Assembly (NCBI GenBank): GCA_965226825.1
Contig: CBDDED010000003.1
Location: 310,001 to 374,000, forward strand
Direction: 5' to 3'
Origin: Io17-Chloro-G2 sp965226825
GTDB taxonomy: Bacteria > Chloroflexota > Dehalococcoidia > Lucifugimonadales > UBA3495
DNA: 64,000 nt
The position numbers and the translations under genes are program-made. Below, in pieces: positions 26,092-34,138 of the stretch; position 1 is the first letter of the stretch, and every line of letters begins with the position of its first letter. The notes beneath the pieces are model-generated. The model saw only the letters and a program-made list of their open reading frames with translations, was not told the DNA's origin and did not search any database.

Positions 26092-27756
26092 CTACAGAGG
26101 GGAATCTCCCGGGTTTTCCAGCATAACCTCCCGCATCAGGGGCAGCGGTGGCGCGCCGTAGGACAACAACTCGTCGTGGAACCCCTTCAGGGTGAACTCG
26201 GGACCCCGTTCCCTCCGCGCGTCCTGGGCCAGTTTTATAATCATCAGCTTGCCCAGGGTGTAGTTGAGGTACCCCGGGTCAAACGTTCCCCGCAGCGCCT
26301 CCTGCCTCGCCGGATGCTCGCCCATGTAGGCGTTCTCCATGAAGAACCTGGTTGCCTGGTCTACCGACATCCCCTGGGTGTGCATTCGGATGGAGCACAG
26401 GTAACGGCAGTTGCGGACCAGCGCTTCCAACAGCTGGGTCAGTTGGAGGTTCAACCCTCCTCGGTTGAATCCCGATTCCAGGAACATCTGCTCTGTATAG
26501 TGGGCCCAACCCTCTACGAAAGCGTACGATGAGGTTACCCGGTTCACGAGGGGCAACTCACGCCCGTACTTGTTGTGCAAGTGGTGGACGAAGTGGCCTG
26601 GGTACACCTCGTGTATGGATATGATTCGCAATGTGTCGTAGTTGAAGTTGGATAGCCACTCTTCCTTTTGCCCCTGGGTCCAGTGGGTTTCCACCGGAGT
26701 CACGTAATAGAAGGACTCGGTGGTGTTCTCTTCCAGGGCCCCTGCGGAGTCCATGGCGGCGAAGGCGTACCTCATGTAGGACGGAGTTTCCAGCACGTGA
26801 CACCGGTCTTCGGATGGAACGGACAAGACGTCCAGGTCTACAAGGTCCTGTCGCAATTCCTCGAGCATCGCTTCGGTGTCGGGAATTAAGGCGTCAGCGT
26901 CGGGATGGTTGCGGCTGATGTCGGCTACGATGTCGGGCACACTGCGGCCAGGGGAAATCTTCCCGGCCACTTCCGCCAGCCGTGACAGGTTATCTTCTAG
27001 GTTGGCTTGACCAACCCTCTCTAATTGCTCCATTGAGATGTCGACCAACTCGCCGCTGGACAGCATCGACTCGTACAACCGGGCTCCAATGGCAAACTCG
27101 GTAGGCGCCTGCCGTTTGCGGGACTCCAGTCCTTGAACGAACCGGTCCAGCGCGCTCGCCGCAGCTTCCCGCGCCGCGTCGAATTGCCCTTTGATGATTG
27201 CGTCCTGAAGTCCGGAAACCGGCTCGGCCAAGTCCACGCGGTAGAATCGGGCCATCCCGGCGTAGGCCTGGATGCTCATGTCCAGCACCGGGCCGCCGAT
27301 TTCTTGCGTCAGGGCCGCATCCAGGGAATTCAAGAACTCCGGCGCCTGCCGGAGGATTTCGGTCGCGGACCGAACCCGGTCGGCCAAGGGTGCGTAATCG
27401 CGGCGTACGTAGGATCCCACGTTCAAGTATCCCACCTGACGCATGGGATTGTTCTCCAGCGAGCGCATTTCAGTAAGGGTGAAGACCTCACGTTTGAGGA
27501 AGACTTCCAGGAGTCGATGACTCAGACGGCGCTCCGGGTCCAGGCCGTCAAGGTTGATCGCGGCCAACCGGACCAAGCCGTCGTTCAGGTCCTTCACGCG
27601 GCCGGCTATTTTCGCCGGAGATAGGTCGGGCAGCCGCCCGTCAAACTCGTGCCGGCCGATACGCGATCCCGCGGTGGGATAGAAATCCCAGTAATCCTGG
27701 ATTATGCGCTGAGCCAAATGGTCCAGGGCTTGATGTTGCGCGCTTTGTTCGGTCAT
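26092..27756 (-). CDS. DUF885 family protein (putative carboxypeptidase-like metallohydrolase)
   Basis: A 554-residue DUF885 protein. The HExxH-type segment is ISIHEVYPGHFVHHLHN, with a downstream Glu in SYAFVEGWAHYTEQM. It also has ETPSYMRYAF and the C-terminal RGTFDPGYLNYTLGKLMI. The motif arrangement suggests a zinc peptidase related to the M32/M2-like gluzincins, but the natural substrate is unknown. No signal peptide is visible. Convergent with the PIG-L gene (14 bp apart) and upstream of the EthD-like gene in the same direction. Confidence 0.88.
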   Translation of the reverse strand: MTEQSAQHQALDHLAQRIIQDYWDFYPTAGSRIGRHEFDGRLPDLSPAKIAGRVKDLNDGLVRLAAINLDGLDPERRLSHRLLEVFLKREVFTLTEMRSLENNPMRQVGYLNVGSYVRRDYAPLADRVRSATEILRQAPEFLNSLDAALTQEIGGPVLDMSIQAYAGMARFYRVDLAEPVSGLQDAIIKGQFDAAREAAASALDRFVQGLESRKRQAPTEFAIGARLYESMLSSGELVDISMEQLERVGQANLEDNLSRLAEVAGKISPGRSVPDIVADISRNHPDADALIPDTEAMLEELRQDLVDLDVLSVPSEDRCHVLETPSYMRYAFAAMDSAGALEENTTESFYYVTPVETHWTQGQKEEWLSNFNYDTLRIISIHEVYPGHFVHHLHNKYGRELPLVNRVTSSYAFVEGWAHYTEQMFLESGFNRGGLNLQLTQLLEALVRNCRYLCSIRMHTQGMSVDQATRFFMENAYMGEHPARQEALRGTFDPGYLNYTLGKLMIIKLAQDARRERGPEFTLKGFHDELLSYGAPPLPLMREVMLENPGDSPL

Positions 27757-27793
27757 ACGCCAACCGTCCAGTCCATCACCGTCGGGGACCTGC

Positions 27794-28108
27794 CTAGCTG
27801 ACTACGTCGCTGATTTGAACTTGAGGCGTGATGGTGGTGTAGTTTTTGATGTCGCTCATGATTTCGCTGCCGTGGGTGATGAACGCCTGATGCACCTCAT
27901 CCACGGTGTTGAACAGCAGGTGCCCCACTGCCTCGAAGGCCGGTGGCTGCTTGGGGTCGGGAGCCGACACGCCCTTGTCCAGGCCACTGCCCTGCAGACC
28001 CATGGGTTCCAATAAGCGATGAACCATGGGAAGGTGGGTGTTTACATAATAGTCCACGTCAAAGGTTTTCTCTGAGTCGTGGGGATAAAAGAGCGATACT
28101 TTTATCAT
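27794..28108 (-). CDS. EthD-domain small protein
   Basis: A 104-residue ferredoxin-like alpha+beta barrel protein of the EthD family. The pattern is IKVSLFYPHDSEKTFDVDYYVNTHLPMV with a conserved His (THLPMV). EthD proteins accompany degradative cytochromes and other oxidoreductases; some bind small hydrophobic molecules. ATG preceded by AGGAGGAAACG, an excellent Shine-Dalgarno. It lies 37 bp upstream of the DUF885 gene and may be co-transcribed with it. Confidence 0.9.
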   Translation of the reverse strand: MIKVSLFYPHDSEKTFDVDYYVNTHLPMVHRLLEPMGLQGSGLDKGVSAPDPKQPPAFEAVGHLLFNTVDEVHQAFITHGSEIMSDIKNYTTITPQVQISDVVS

Positions 28109-28670
28109 CGTTTCCTCCTGCCTGGTCTGGATAATTGCGGCCTCTGGCCCGCCGCCTGCTGGTTGGCGCCGGCCCGCTACCCTGGTACCTGGGCACGGCC
28201 CATTTTACAACAACCGGAATACCCTAGCTACATCTCGATTTGGACTACCCACGGCCGTGCTCGCCTAATCGAACCAGCCCCGGTTGGGCGATTCCCCATC
28301 CCCTGGACATTCCTGGATTTGGGAAATGGCTCTGGATCACCGTTTCGCCAAGAATGACGGTGGATGGGGAGCGTGACTTCGATAACGGCCGGCGTTTGCC
28401 GCAAAAAACATTGTATGCTACCGGGGGCCGGATTGAAGTTGACCGGATGTGGTCGGGATATTCAGCGTAGGAACGGATGGGGAGGCAACCGCCGGGACGC
28501 GCTTCCTAGCGGTTGGCGGACTTAAGAGTACTGTATCGGGGGCCGAGTTGGAGCTGGGGGCTGACGGATTTGCGGTCTAGTTACTCAGTCTAATCGTTTG
28601 AGCGGAGGAGCACCCGAGTAGCTATCAATTCAGGATCGTTCCGTGTGCGGCTAGTGATGTCAAGAAGGAC
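28109..28670. other. Intergenic region with a heavily decayed repeat half
   Basis: 560 bp between the EthD gene and the IS630 end. Around 28325-28365, GGCTCTGGATCACCG followed by CGCCAAGAATGACGG resembles one palindromic half of the dispersed 270-bp repeat, with several mismatches. No gene is supported in the rest. Confidence 0.45.
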
Positions 28671-28677
28671 CTAGTAC

Positions 28678-29801
28678 TCACTCATGTTTGGAATCAAAGG
28701 GATAGAGGCGGTGCAGTTTGGTTCGGGCGTCATGGGTATTGAAGCGCCAGTTGATGGTAGCTTGGGCGGTGTTGCGCTCCGTAACCAGGGCCTGAACCTC
28801 CCGCCCGAGAGCTTCCTCGTCGGGGAGTCGCTGTCTGAGGCAGGAGCGGGACAGTACGCTGAACTCGATTTCCGCCATATTCAACCAACTCCCGTGCTTG
28901 GGGGTGTAGTGGAACTCCAGCCGTTTGGCAATCCGCCGGGCCTCCGCTGCCGGGAACGCCTCGTACAGCGACGCCATGCGGTGAGTGTTCAGGTTGTCCA
29001 GGACGACCCGGACCACCTCGACCTCCGGATAGGCCTCGTCCACCAGCCATCGCATCTGTTGGGCAAAGTCCTCCATCGTGCGCCGTTGGGTCACCGCCAC
29101 GTGCCGCCACCCGGCCTGCGGCTCACAGGTCAGGAACAGGTTGCGGACGCCCTCGCGCCGATACTCGTAGTCCTGCCGCAGCGGAATTCCGGGCCGGGGC
29201 GGCAGAGCCGGCCGCGTCTGGGCCAACAACTGGGTGGAGGTCTCGTCAAAGCAGACCACCGGCCTTCGCGGGTCATACGGCTCCTCGTATAAGTCCAGCA
29301 CTTCCTCCATGTGCGCCACGAACTCCGCGCTCACCTTGGGGATGCACCACTCTTTCTTCTGCCAGGGCTTGAGAGCGTTTTTTTGAGCCGCTGGCGCACC
29401 CCTTCGTGGGGCATGGAGGACGCCAACCCCAACTCGACCACCTTGCCAGCCAACAGGCGCAGGGTCCAGTGGTCATGCCCCTCCGGGGCTGGGCTGCAGG
29501 CCAGCGCGACCAGGTGAGCCTCACCCCGGTCGTCCAACTTTCGGTACCGATGGGCTTGGGTGCGCTCCCATAGGGCCCCTTCCAACCCATCCTCGACAAA
29601 CCGCCGCTTGATCCGGTACACCGTGCCCGCCACCACATCGAGGGCTTCGGCCACCCGGGGAGCCGACCAACCGTCGCCGGTCTTGAGCAGAATCCGCGCC
29701 CGGATGGTCATCCGAGCTGGGCTCTTCCCGCCGCGTACCAGGCGTTGGAGATTTTCCCGTTCTTCCGAAGTCAGCCGGACTGGGTATTTTTCCCTGACCA
29801 T
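28678..29801 (-). CDS. IS630 transposase, two frames joined by probable -1 frameshift
   Basis: The first frame holds the N-terminal helix-turn-helix (VRLTSEERENLQRLV, WSAPRVAEALDVVAGTVYRI). It ends 27 codons after a run of seven A on the mRNA (29384-29378). Shifting -1 at that run gives RLKKNALKPWQKKEWCIPK, the classic IS630 junction, and enters the second frame. The second frame carries the DDE catalytic domain: Asp in CFDETSTQ, Asp in VLDNLNTH and Glu in NMAEIEFS. The fused protein is about 345-375 residues, normal for IS630. Start taken at the ATG (29801) after GGGGGTGG. The catalytic residues are intact, so the element may be active. Confidence 0.85.
29378..29384 (-). other. Slippery A7 frameshift site in the IS630 transposase
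   Basis: On the transposase strand the zero frame reads CTC-AAA-AAA-ACG. Slipping back one base gives AAC-GCT-CTC-AAG and restores the conserved family sequence. Homopolymeric A7 is a well-known -1 slippery sequence. A simple mutation is the alternative, but the exact register and slippery context favour programmed slippage. Confidence 0.7.
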
Positions 29802-29894
29802 CACCGCCACCCCCATCAACACTGTCTGCCCACCAGCATAGCGCGATCGGTCACACCCCCACATCACCATCTAAAACAAGTTTGACTCAGTACT

Positions 29895-30164
29895 AGGGTC
29901 TTTCGATTGTCCCCCGTCATTCTCGCCGCAGCGGGAATCCAGAGCCCTGATTATGTACCAAGACTGTTATGCCAACTAAGACGCGCCGGATGGACAGGTC
30001 GACGTCCCACCTGGAACATTGCTGCAAGCACGCACCAGGTTGGATGGGGAAAAGGGCTCTGGATTCCCGCTGCGGCGAGAGTGACGGGAGTAGGAGCCAA
30101 AATGGGCTCCAGATTCCCGTTGTGGCAAGAGTGACGGGGAATTCGATGATAATCGAAAGACCCT
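29895..30164. repeat. Complete copy of the 270-bp dispersed palindromic repeat (MITE-like)
   Basis: Bounded by perfect 14-bp inverted termini, AGGGTCTTTCGATT (29895-29908) and AATCGAAAGACCCT (30151-30164). Inside are three inverted palindromic modules related to GTCATTCTCGCCGCAGCGGG with AATCCAGAGCCC, separated by unique spacers. It encodes no protein. Spacers match the copies at 42679-42954, 57914-59635 and, more weakly, 690-857. Noncoding with TIRs, it behaves as a non-autonomous mobile element. Beyond it, up to 30345, nothing is recognised. Confidence 0.88.
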
Positions 30165-30345
30165 TAAGAAGGACCCTGATGAATGGCTTTTGGTCGTTAT
30201 CAGGAACGCCATCCAGCAACTAGTTAGCCGCCTGGTCCATCGTCCCGGCATTTGCAACGGGCGATAGGAGGATGTCCCACCGCGGGCCAAGCCGTTCGTG
30301 CTGAGGAGCCTGGGCCCACAGGACCACTGGGAGCCACGGCCTTGC

Positions 30346-30576
30346 TTACGTGGAAACTGCCTCACTTCCCTGGCAGCGGGCGCAGACGTAGTCGTCCCGG
30401 TTTTCGGGCAAGGAATCGCTGGCCACGTTGCGTTTGCGGCCGCAAACCGAGCAGGTGGCGCTTTCCAGCAGGACTTGCGGCTTGGACGTGACGGTGTTGG
30501 GACCGCGGAACCCCGTGTAGTCGGGGTTCCGCTGCTTCAGGCGAAGAAATCTGTCCAGGTCTTTGCGACGGCTCAT
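30346..30576 (-). CDS. Small zinc-ribbon protein downstream of rplL
   Basis: A 76-residue basic protein. The N-terminus is SRRKDLDRFLRLKQRNPDYTG, followed by two Cys pairs CSVC and CARC about 25 residues apart, a zinc ribbon. Start at ATG six bases after GGAG; the longer frame would include the Shine-Dalgarno. Function unrecognised. Its place as the last gene after rplJ-rplL and its charge suggest an RNA- or ribosome-associated role, which is inference. In many bacteria rpoB occupies this position. Confidence 0.7.
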   Translation of the reverse strand: MSRRKDLDRFLRLKQRNPDYTGFRGPNTVTSKPQVLLESATCSVCGRKRNVASDSLPENRDDYVCARCQGSEAVST

Positions 30577-30666
30577 ATTCTTCTCCACCGGTGTGTTGGC
30601 CGCCGGATTTGGAGATGTGTATTTGGGTTGGCCCCGTGGGTGTTGTCGCGGGTCGGCCGGCCGGGT

Positions 30667-31053
30667 TTACTTGACGCTTACCACCGCCCCGGCTTCCTCG
30701 AGCTTGGCCTTGATGGAATCGGCTTCGTCCCTGGCCACGGCCTCTTTAACCGCGGAGGGGGCGGCTTCCACCAGTTCTTTGGCCTCGCGAAGGCCCAGAG
30801 AAGTGAGTTCCCGGACCGCTTTAATGACGTTGATCTTGTTGGGGCCGATCTCTGTGATGGTGACGTCAAATTCGCTCTGTTCCTCTACGGCTTCAGCGGA
30901 TTCTCCGTCCCCGGATCCTCCTCCGGCTGCTGCCGCCATCATCACCGGCGCGGCGGCGGTGATCCCGAACTCTTCCTCCAGGGCTTTCACCAAGTCGGAA
31001 AGCTCAATGACGTTCATCTGCTTGATCGCTTCCAACATCTCGTCTTTGGTCAT
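30667..31053 (-). CDS. rplL: 50S ribosomal protein L7/L12
   Basis: A 128-residue L7/L12 stalk protein recruiting translation GTPases. The N-terminal dimerisation helices (IKQMNVIELSDLVKALEEEFGI) are followed by an Ala/Gly-rich hinge and the conserved C-terminal domain (KINVIKAVRELTSLGLREAKELVE, KAKLEEAGAVVSVK). ATG with AGGAGG nine bases upstream. It follows rplJ by 79 bp on the minus strand, the universal rplJL order. Confidence 0.98.
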   Translation of the reverse strand: MTKDEMLEAIKQMNVIELSDLVKALEEEFGITAAAPVMMAAAAGGGSGDGESAEAVEEQSEFDVTITEIGPNKINVIKAVRELTSLGLREAKELVEAAPSAVKEAVARDEADSIKAKLEEAGAVVSVK

Positions 31054-31132
31054 GACATCCTCCTGATAATTGGCTAATTAGTTAACTGTATTTCCGTTAG
31101 AGACCGGATTCGGGCTTGGGCATCCGCCGGGC

Positions 31133-31672
31133 TTAGGCTCCGGCTTCTTGCTGCTCCAATTGGGTTATCCGAGCCTGCATCAACCGGTCCAGATTTATCA
31201 ATGGGCCGTTGAGCACACCCAGAAGCCGCTGGATGGGCGACTGCAATTGTCCCAACAGGCTGGCTACCAGTTGGGGTTTCGGGGGCAAGGCCGCGAGACG
31301 GGTAACTTCGACGGCGCTCATCACCGGGCCGTCTCCCATGACGGCCCCGCGGATGGCCAAAACCGAGCGGGATGTCCGGATGTAGTCGGAGACTGCCTTG
31401 GCCACGTCCAGCGGGTCATCATACCCCAGGGCCACGGCGGTGGGCCCCTGAACGATTTCCTTGACGTTGGGGCGTTGCGCCTGCTCCGACGCCAGGTACA
31501 TCAAGGTGTTTTTGACCACCGTAAACTCAACGCCCGCACTCCGCATCCGGCTGCGCAGGTCGGTCATTTCGTTCACTGAGATCCCGGTGTAGTCGGTAGT
31601 AACGGTGATGGTGGAGCGCTTCAGCTTGTCCTTCAGCTCTTGAACTCGGTTCATCTTTTCCTGGGTTGGCAA
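31133..31672 (-). CDS. rplJ: 50S ribosomal protein L10
   Basis: A 179-residue L10 that anchors L7/L12 dimers at the stalk base. It starts MPTQEKMNRVQELKDKL and contains TDYTGISVNEMTDLRSRMR, VVKNTLMYLA and GPTAVALGYDDP. The C-terminal helix ends DRLMQARITQLEQQ, the L12-binding helix. Translation probably autoregulated through the leader at 31685-31760. Shine-Dalgarno GGAGGTGA precedes the start. Confidence 0.98.
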   Translation of the reverse strand: MPTQEKMNRVQELKDKLKRSTITVTTDYTGISVNEMTDLRSRMRSAGVEFTVVKNTLMYLASEQAQRPNVKEIVQGPTAVALGYDDPLDVAKAVSDYIRTSRSVLAIRGAVMGDGPVMSAVEVTRLAALPPKPQLVASLLGQLQSPIQRLLGVLNGPLINLDRLMQARITQLEQQEAGA

Positions 31673-31684
31673 ATTGGTTCACCT

Positions 31685-31760
31685 CCAATAAAAATCCCCG
31701 CGCCAAGACCGGCCACGGGGAGCGAGCAGCACGGTAAATTCGTGTGCTGCGCCTCGGCGG
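31685..31760 (-). promoter_or_regulatory. L10 leader-type regulatory hairpins upstream of rplJ
   Basis: On the mRNA strand GCAGCAC (31750-31744) pairs with GTGCTGC (31732-31726). Then CCCCG (31720-31716) pairs with CGGGG (31700-31696), directly followed by ATTTTTATT and the rplJ Shine-Dalgarno. The second hairpin plus U-run has the form of an intrinsic attenuator. Known bacterial L10 leaders bind the L10-L12 complex in this position. The conserved kink-turn was not verified. Confidence 0.65.
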
Positions 31761-31868
31761 GCGAAACCGATTCTTCGGAATCCTTAACCCCGGTAAATAC
31801 GGGGACCCACGGTCTCAGGCGTTGGTTTGGTTGATATTTTCGACGGGCTGTGCCGGTTAAACTAACTC

Positions 31869-32585
31869 CTACTCCGGCGGTTGCAGGGCCTGGAGGGCCG
31901 CCAAGTCCAGTGGAACGCTGGGACCCATCGTTGAAGCCAAGAAGGCCGATTTTAAAAAAGAGCCTTTAACCGCTGAAGGCTTCGACCGGACGATCGAGTC
32001 GGTGAGCACCGCCAGGTTCTCGGCCAACTGGTCGGTGGAGAAGCTGGCCTTGCCGATGGGGCTGTGGATGATTGCGGTCCGGTCGGTGCGAAATTCCACC
32101 CTTCCCGCCTTGGCCTCTTGAATTGCTCGGGGTAAGTCCTGAGGTTGAACCAGAGTGCCAGACCGGGGATTGGGCATCAACCCCCTTCGTCCCAGCACCC
32201 GTCCCAACCGGCCAATCTTGGGCATCACCTGGGGAATCGCCAACCCGACTTCAAAATCGGTAAATCCGGCCTCAACCTGTTCTATGAGGTCATCGTCGCC
32301 CACATAGTCGGCCCCGGCCTGGCGGGCGATGTCCACTGCCTCACCGGTGGCGAAAACCAGCACCCTGATGGGCTTGCCCAACCCGTGGGGCAGCACGGCC
32401 ACGTCGCGGATCATTTGGTCGGCGTGGCGCGGGTCAGCATTGGTCCGAAGGTGGACTTCAACCGTTTCATCGAACTTGGTGTTGGACGATTCCTTCACCA
32501 GGTCAATGGCTTCCAGGGGGCCATAGAGCCGCTCGGAGTCCACGTTATTGATTACGCTTTGGTAACGCCGGCTGTGTTTCACCAT
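31869..32585 (-). CDS. rplA: 50S ribosomal protein L1
   Basis: A 238-residue L1 of the ribosomal L1 stalk. Signatures are VKHSRRYQSV, the domain core VRVHLRTNADPRHADQMIRDVAVLPHGLGKP (as VEVHLRTNADPRH here), GRVLGRRGLMPNPRSGT and the return domain GKASFSTDQLAEN. The stop codon is one base from the rplK stop/start junction, consistent with the rplK-rplA pair. Normal length. Confidence 0.98.
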   Translation of the reverse strand: MVKHSRRYQSVINNVDSERLYGPLEAIDLVKESSNTKFDETVEVHLRTNADPRHADQMIRDVAVLPHGLGKPIRVLVFATGEAVDIARQAGADYVGDDDLIEQVEAGFTDFEVGLAIPQVMPKIGRLGRVLGRRGLMPNPRSGTLVQPQDLPRAIQEAKAGRVEFRTDRTAIIHSPIGKASFSTDQLAENLAVLTDSIVRSKPSAVKGSFLKSAFLASTMGPSVPLDLAALQALQPPE

Positions 32586-32586
32586 G

Positions 32587-33015
32587 CTATTCCTCGGAGA
32601 CCTCGATCCCCATACTGCGGGCGGTGCCCTGAATTATTGCCATTGCCTGTTCTACTGTGCCCGCGTTGAGGTCCACCAGTTTCTGGGTGGCTATCTCCCG
32701 CAGGGCCTGTTGGCTGATGGAGCCAACCTTGCCGCGGACAGGGTCCGCCGCGCCTTTTTCCACCTGGGCCGCCTTTCTCAAAAGGTCTGATGCGGGGGGT
32801 GTTCTGGTCAGGAAGGTGAAAGACCGGTCTTCGAAAACCGAGATATGAACCGGGACTATCGTTCCTGCTTGTGCGGCGGTGCGGGCGTTGTATTCCTTCA
32901 CAAAACCCATAATATTCACGCCGTGTTGCCCCAAAGCGGGGCCAACAGGCGGCGCCGGTGTGGCTTTGCCCGCCTGGAGCTGTAGCTTAATGATGGCTCT
33001 TAGTTTTTTGGCCAA
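32587..33015 (-). CDS. rplK: 50S ribosomal protein L11
   Basis: A 142-residue L11 at the GTPase-associated centre. It has KLQLQAGKATPAPPVGPALGQHG, the NIMGFVKEYNART loop, PPASDLLRKAA and the C-terminal rRNA-binding domain with DLNAGTVEQAMAIIQGTARSMGI. It precedes rplA by two bases and follows nusG by 60 bp, a gap filled by a 17-bp tandem repeat. Confidence 0.98.
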   Translation of the reverse strand: MAKKLRAIIKLQLQAGKATPAPPVGPALGQHGVNIMGFVKEYNARTAAQAGTIVPVHISVFEDRSFTFLTRTPPASDLLRKAAQVEKGAADPVRGKVGSISQQALREIATQKLVDLNAGTVEQAMAIIQGTARSMGIEVSEE

Positions 33016-33033
33016 TGATTACCCCACTAACCT

Positions 33034-33084
33034 CTGGAAACCTAGAATTGCTGGAAACCTAGAATTGCTGGAAACCTAGATTCG
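33034..33084 (-). repeat. 17-bp tandem repeat (3 copies) at the nusG stop codon
   Basis: Three contiguous 17-bp units, consensus CTGGAAACCTAGAATTG on the plus strand; the last is altered in its final bases. The TAG stop of nusG (33078-33076) lies inside the last unit. The arrangement mirrors the repeat at the hom stop codon, including the CTAG core. Confidence 0.93.
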
Positions 33085-33654
33085 CTCTACCTGTAGAAAG
33101 TCCAACTCCACCGGTGTCTCTCTACCGAAGAAGGACACCAACACCCTTACCTTGCCTTTACCTTCGTCAAAGTCGTTGACGGCGCCGATAAAGTCCACGA
33201 ATGGGCCCTCGGTGATCCTGACGGTCTCGCCCTTTTCCAGGCCAATCTTGATGCGGGTGGGAGCCGACTCGACCTGGTTGAGAATGTCGTTAATTTGTTT
33301 CTCTTCCAGGGGCACCGGCTTGGCCCGCTTGTCTGATTCGTCCTCGCTGGAGACGAACCCGGTAACCCCGGGGGTGTTCCGCACGGCGTGCCAACTCTCG
33401 TCGTCCATGGTCATTTGGACCAGGATGTAGCCGGGGAACAACTTGCGGCGTTCCGAGCGGCGCTTACCGTCCTTGAAGACCACTTCCTCTTCCGTGGGAA
33501 CCAACACGTCAAAAATCCGGTCTTGCATGTCGAGGCTCTGGATCCGCAAGTCCAGGTTTTTTTTGACCAGGTCTTCTTGCCCGGAGTAGGTGTGGATGAT
33601 GTACCACCGGGGACCTTGTTCCTCTTCCAATTGGGTGCTTGTGTTAAGGGTCAT
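33076..33654 (-). CDS. nusG: Transcription termination/antitermination factor NusG
   Basis: A 192-residue NusG. The NGN domain has WYIIHTYSGQEDLVKKNL, LFPGYILVQMTMDDESWHAVRNTPGVTGFV in family order, and the C-terminal KOW domain has GETVRITEGPFVDFIGAVNDFDEGKGKVRVLVSFFGR. It couples RNA polymerase to ribosomes or Rho. Located between secE and rplK as in most bacteria. Confidence 0.98.
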   Translation of the reverse strand: MTLNTSTQLEEEQGPRWYIIHTYSGQEDLVKKNLDLRIQSLDMQDRIFDVLVPTEEEVVFKDGKRRSERRKLFPGYILVQMTMDDESWHAVRNTPGVTGFVSSEDESDKRAKPVPLEEKQINDILNQVESAPTRIKIGLEKGETVRITEGPFVDFIGAVNDFDEGKGKVRVLVSFFGRETPVELDFLQVERI

Positions 33655-33718
33655 GGCATAATCCCACAGCCGCGTGAATCAGGACGCGCATTGAATTCGG
33701 GTTCCGACCGGACTGCGG

Positions 33719-33958
33719 TCACAGGATGAATCTGCCGAAGACTTCGGCAAAGATCCGGTCTAACCCACCCAGGAAGAATCCGGCGGCGGCAGCCAGGATG
33801 ATCACAACCACCGTCAGGCGGGTGGTTTCTTCGCGGCTGGGCCACACCGACTTCCTGAGCTCGGAAATAGTTTCCTGGATAAAGACGCCTGGGCTGACCC
33901 GGCCGGCGGCTCCGCCGCCCGCTAAAGGCCTAGAACCCCGCGTTGAGACCCTGGCCAT
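33719..33958 (-). CDS. secE: Preprotein translocase subunit SecE
   Basis: A 79-residue single-span SecE of the SecYEG channel. A 30-residue soluble head precedes the conserved amphipathic helix ETISELRKSVWPSREETTRLT and one transmembrane helix (about 47-70). Only the core helix plus one span is kept, as in most bacteria outside the gamma-proteobacteria. It starts 7 bp after the rpmG stop and precedes nusG. Confidence 0.96.
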   Translation of the reverse strand: MARVSTRGSRPLAGGGAAGRVSPGVFIQETISELRKSVWPSREETTRLTVVVIILAAAAGFFLGGLDRIFAEVFGRFIL

Positions 33959-33964
33959 TGGACC

Positions 33965-34135
33965 CTACCTCACTTCCCGGTGTACCACGTGTCCCCGGCA
34001 CCGGGAACAGAACTTGCGCAACTCGACCCTCTGGGGATCGCTGCGCCGGTTTTTCATGGTCGTGTAGTTACGTTCCCGGCAGTCGGTGCATTGCAGGGTG
34101 ATAATTTGGCGTACGTCGGCAGTTTTCCTCGCCAT
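33965..34135 (-). CDS. rpmG: 50S ribosomal protein L33 (zinc-ribbon, C+ form)
   Basis: A 56-residue L33 reading MARKTADVRQIITLQCTDC, then RERNYTTMKNRR, and LRKFCSRCRGHVVHREVR. Both Cys pairs (CTDC, CSRC) are present, so this is the zinc-binding form. It fits exactly between tuf (stop 3 bp away) and secE, the common bacterial order. No tRNA-Trp is found between rpmG and secE, where some genomes carry one. Confidence 0.96.
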   Translation of the reverse strand: MARKTADVRQIITLQCTDCRERNYTTMKNRRSDPQRVELRKFCSRCRGHVVHREVR

Positions 34136-34138
34136 CTG

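Larger units (their letters stand above)
28671..29896 (-). mobile_element. IS630-family insertion sequence
   Basis: About 1.22 kb. The ends carry inverted CTAGTACT (28671-28678) and AGTACTAG (29889-29896), extended by imperfect inner matches (CTCATGTTT versus AAACTTGAGTC-type). They include the TA expected from IS630/Tc1-mariner target duplication. The element carries one transposase gene in two overlapping frames. Its right end abuts, within a base or two, the left end (AGGGTCTTTCGATT) of a complete 270-bp repeat, so it inserted at or beside that repeat's terminus. Confidence 0.85.
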
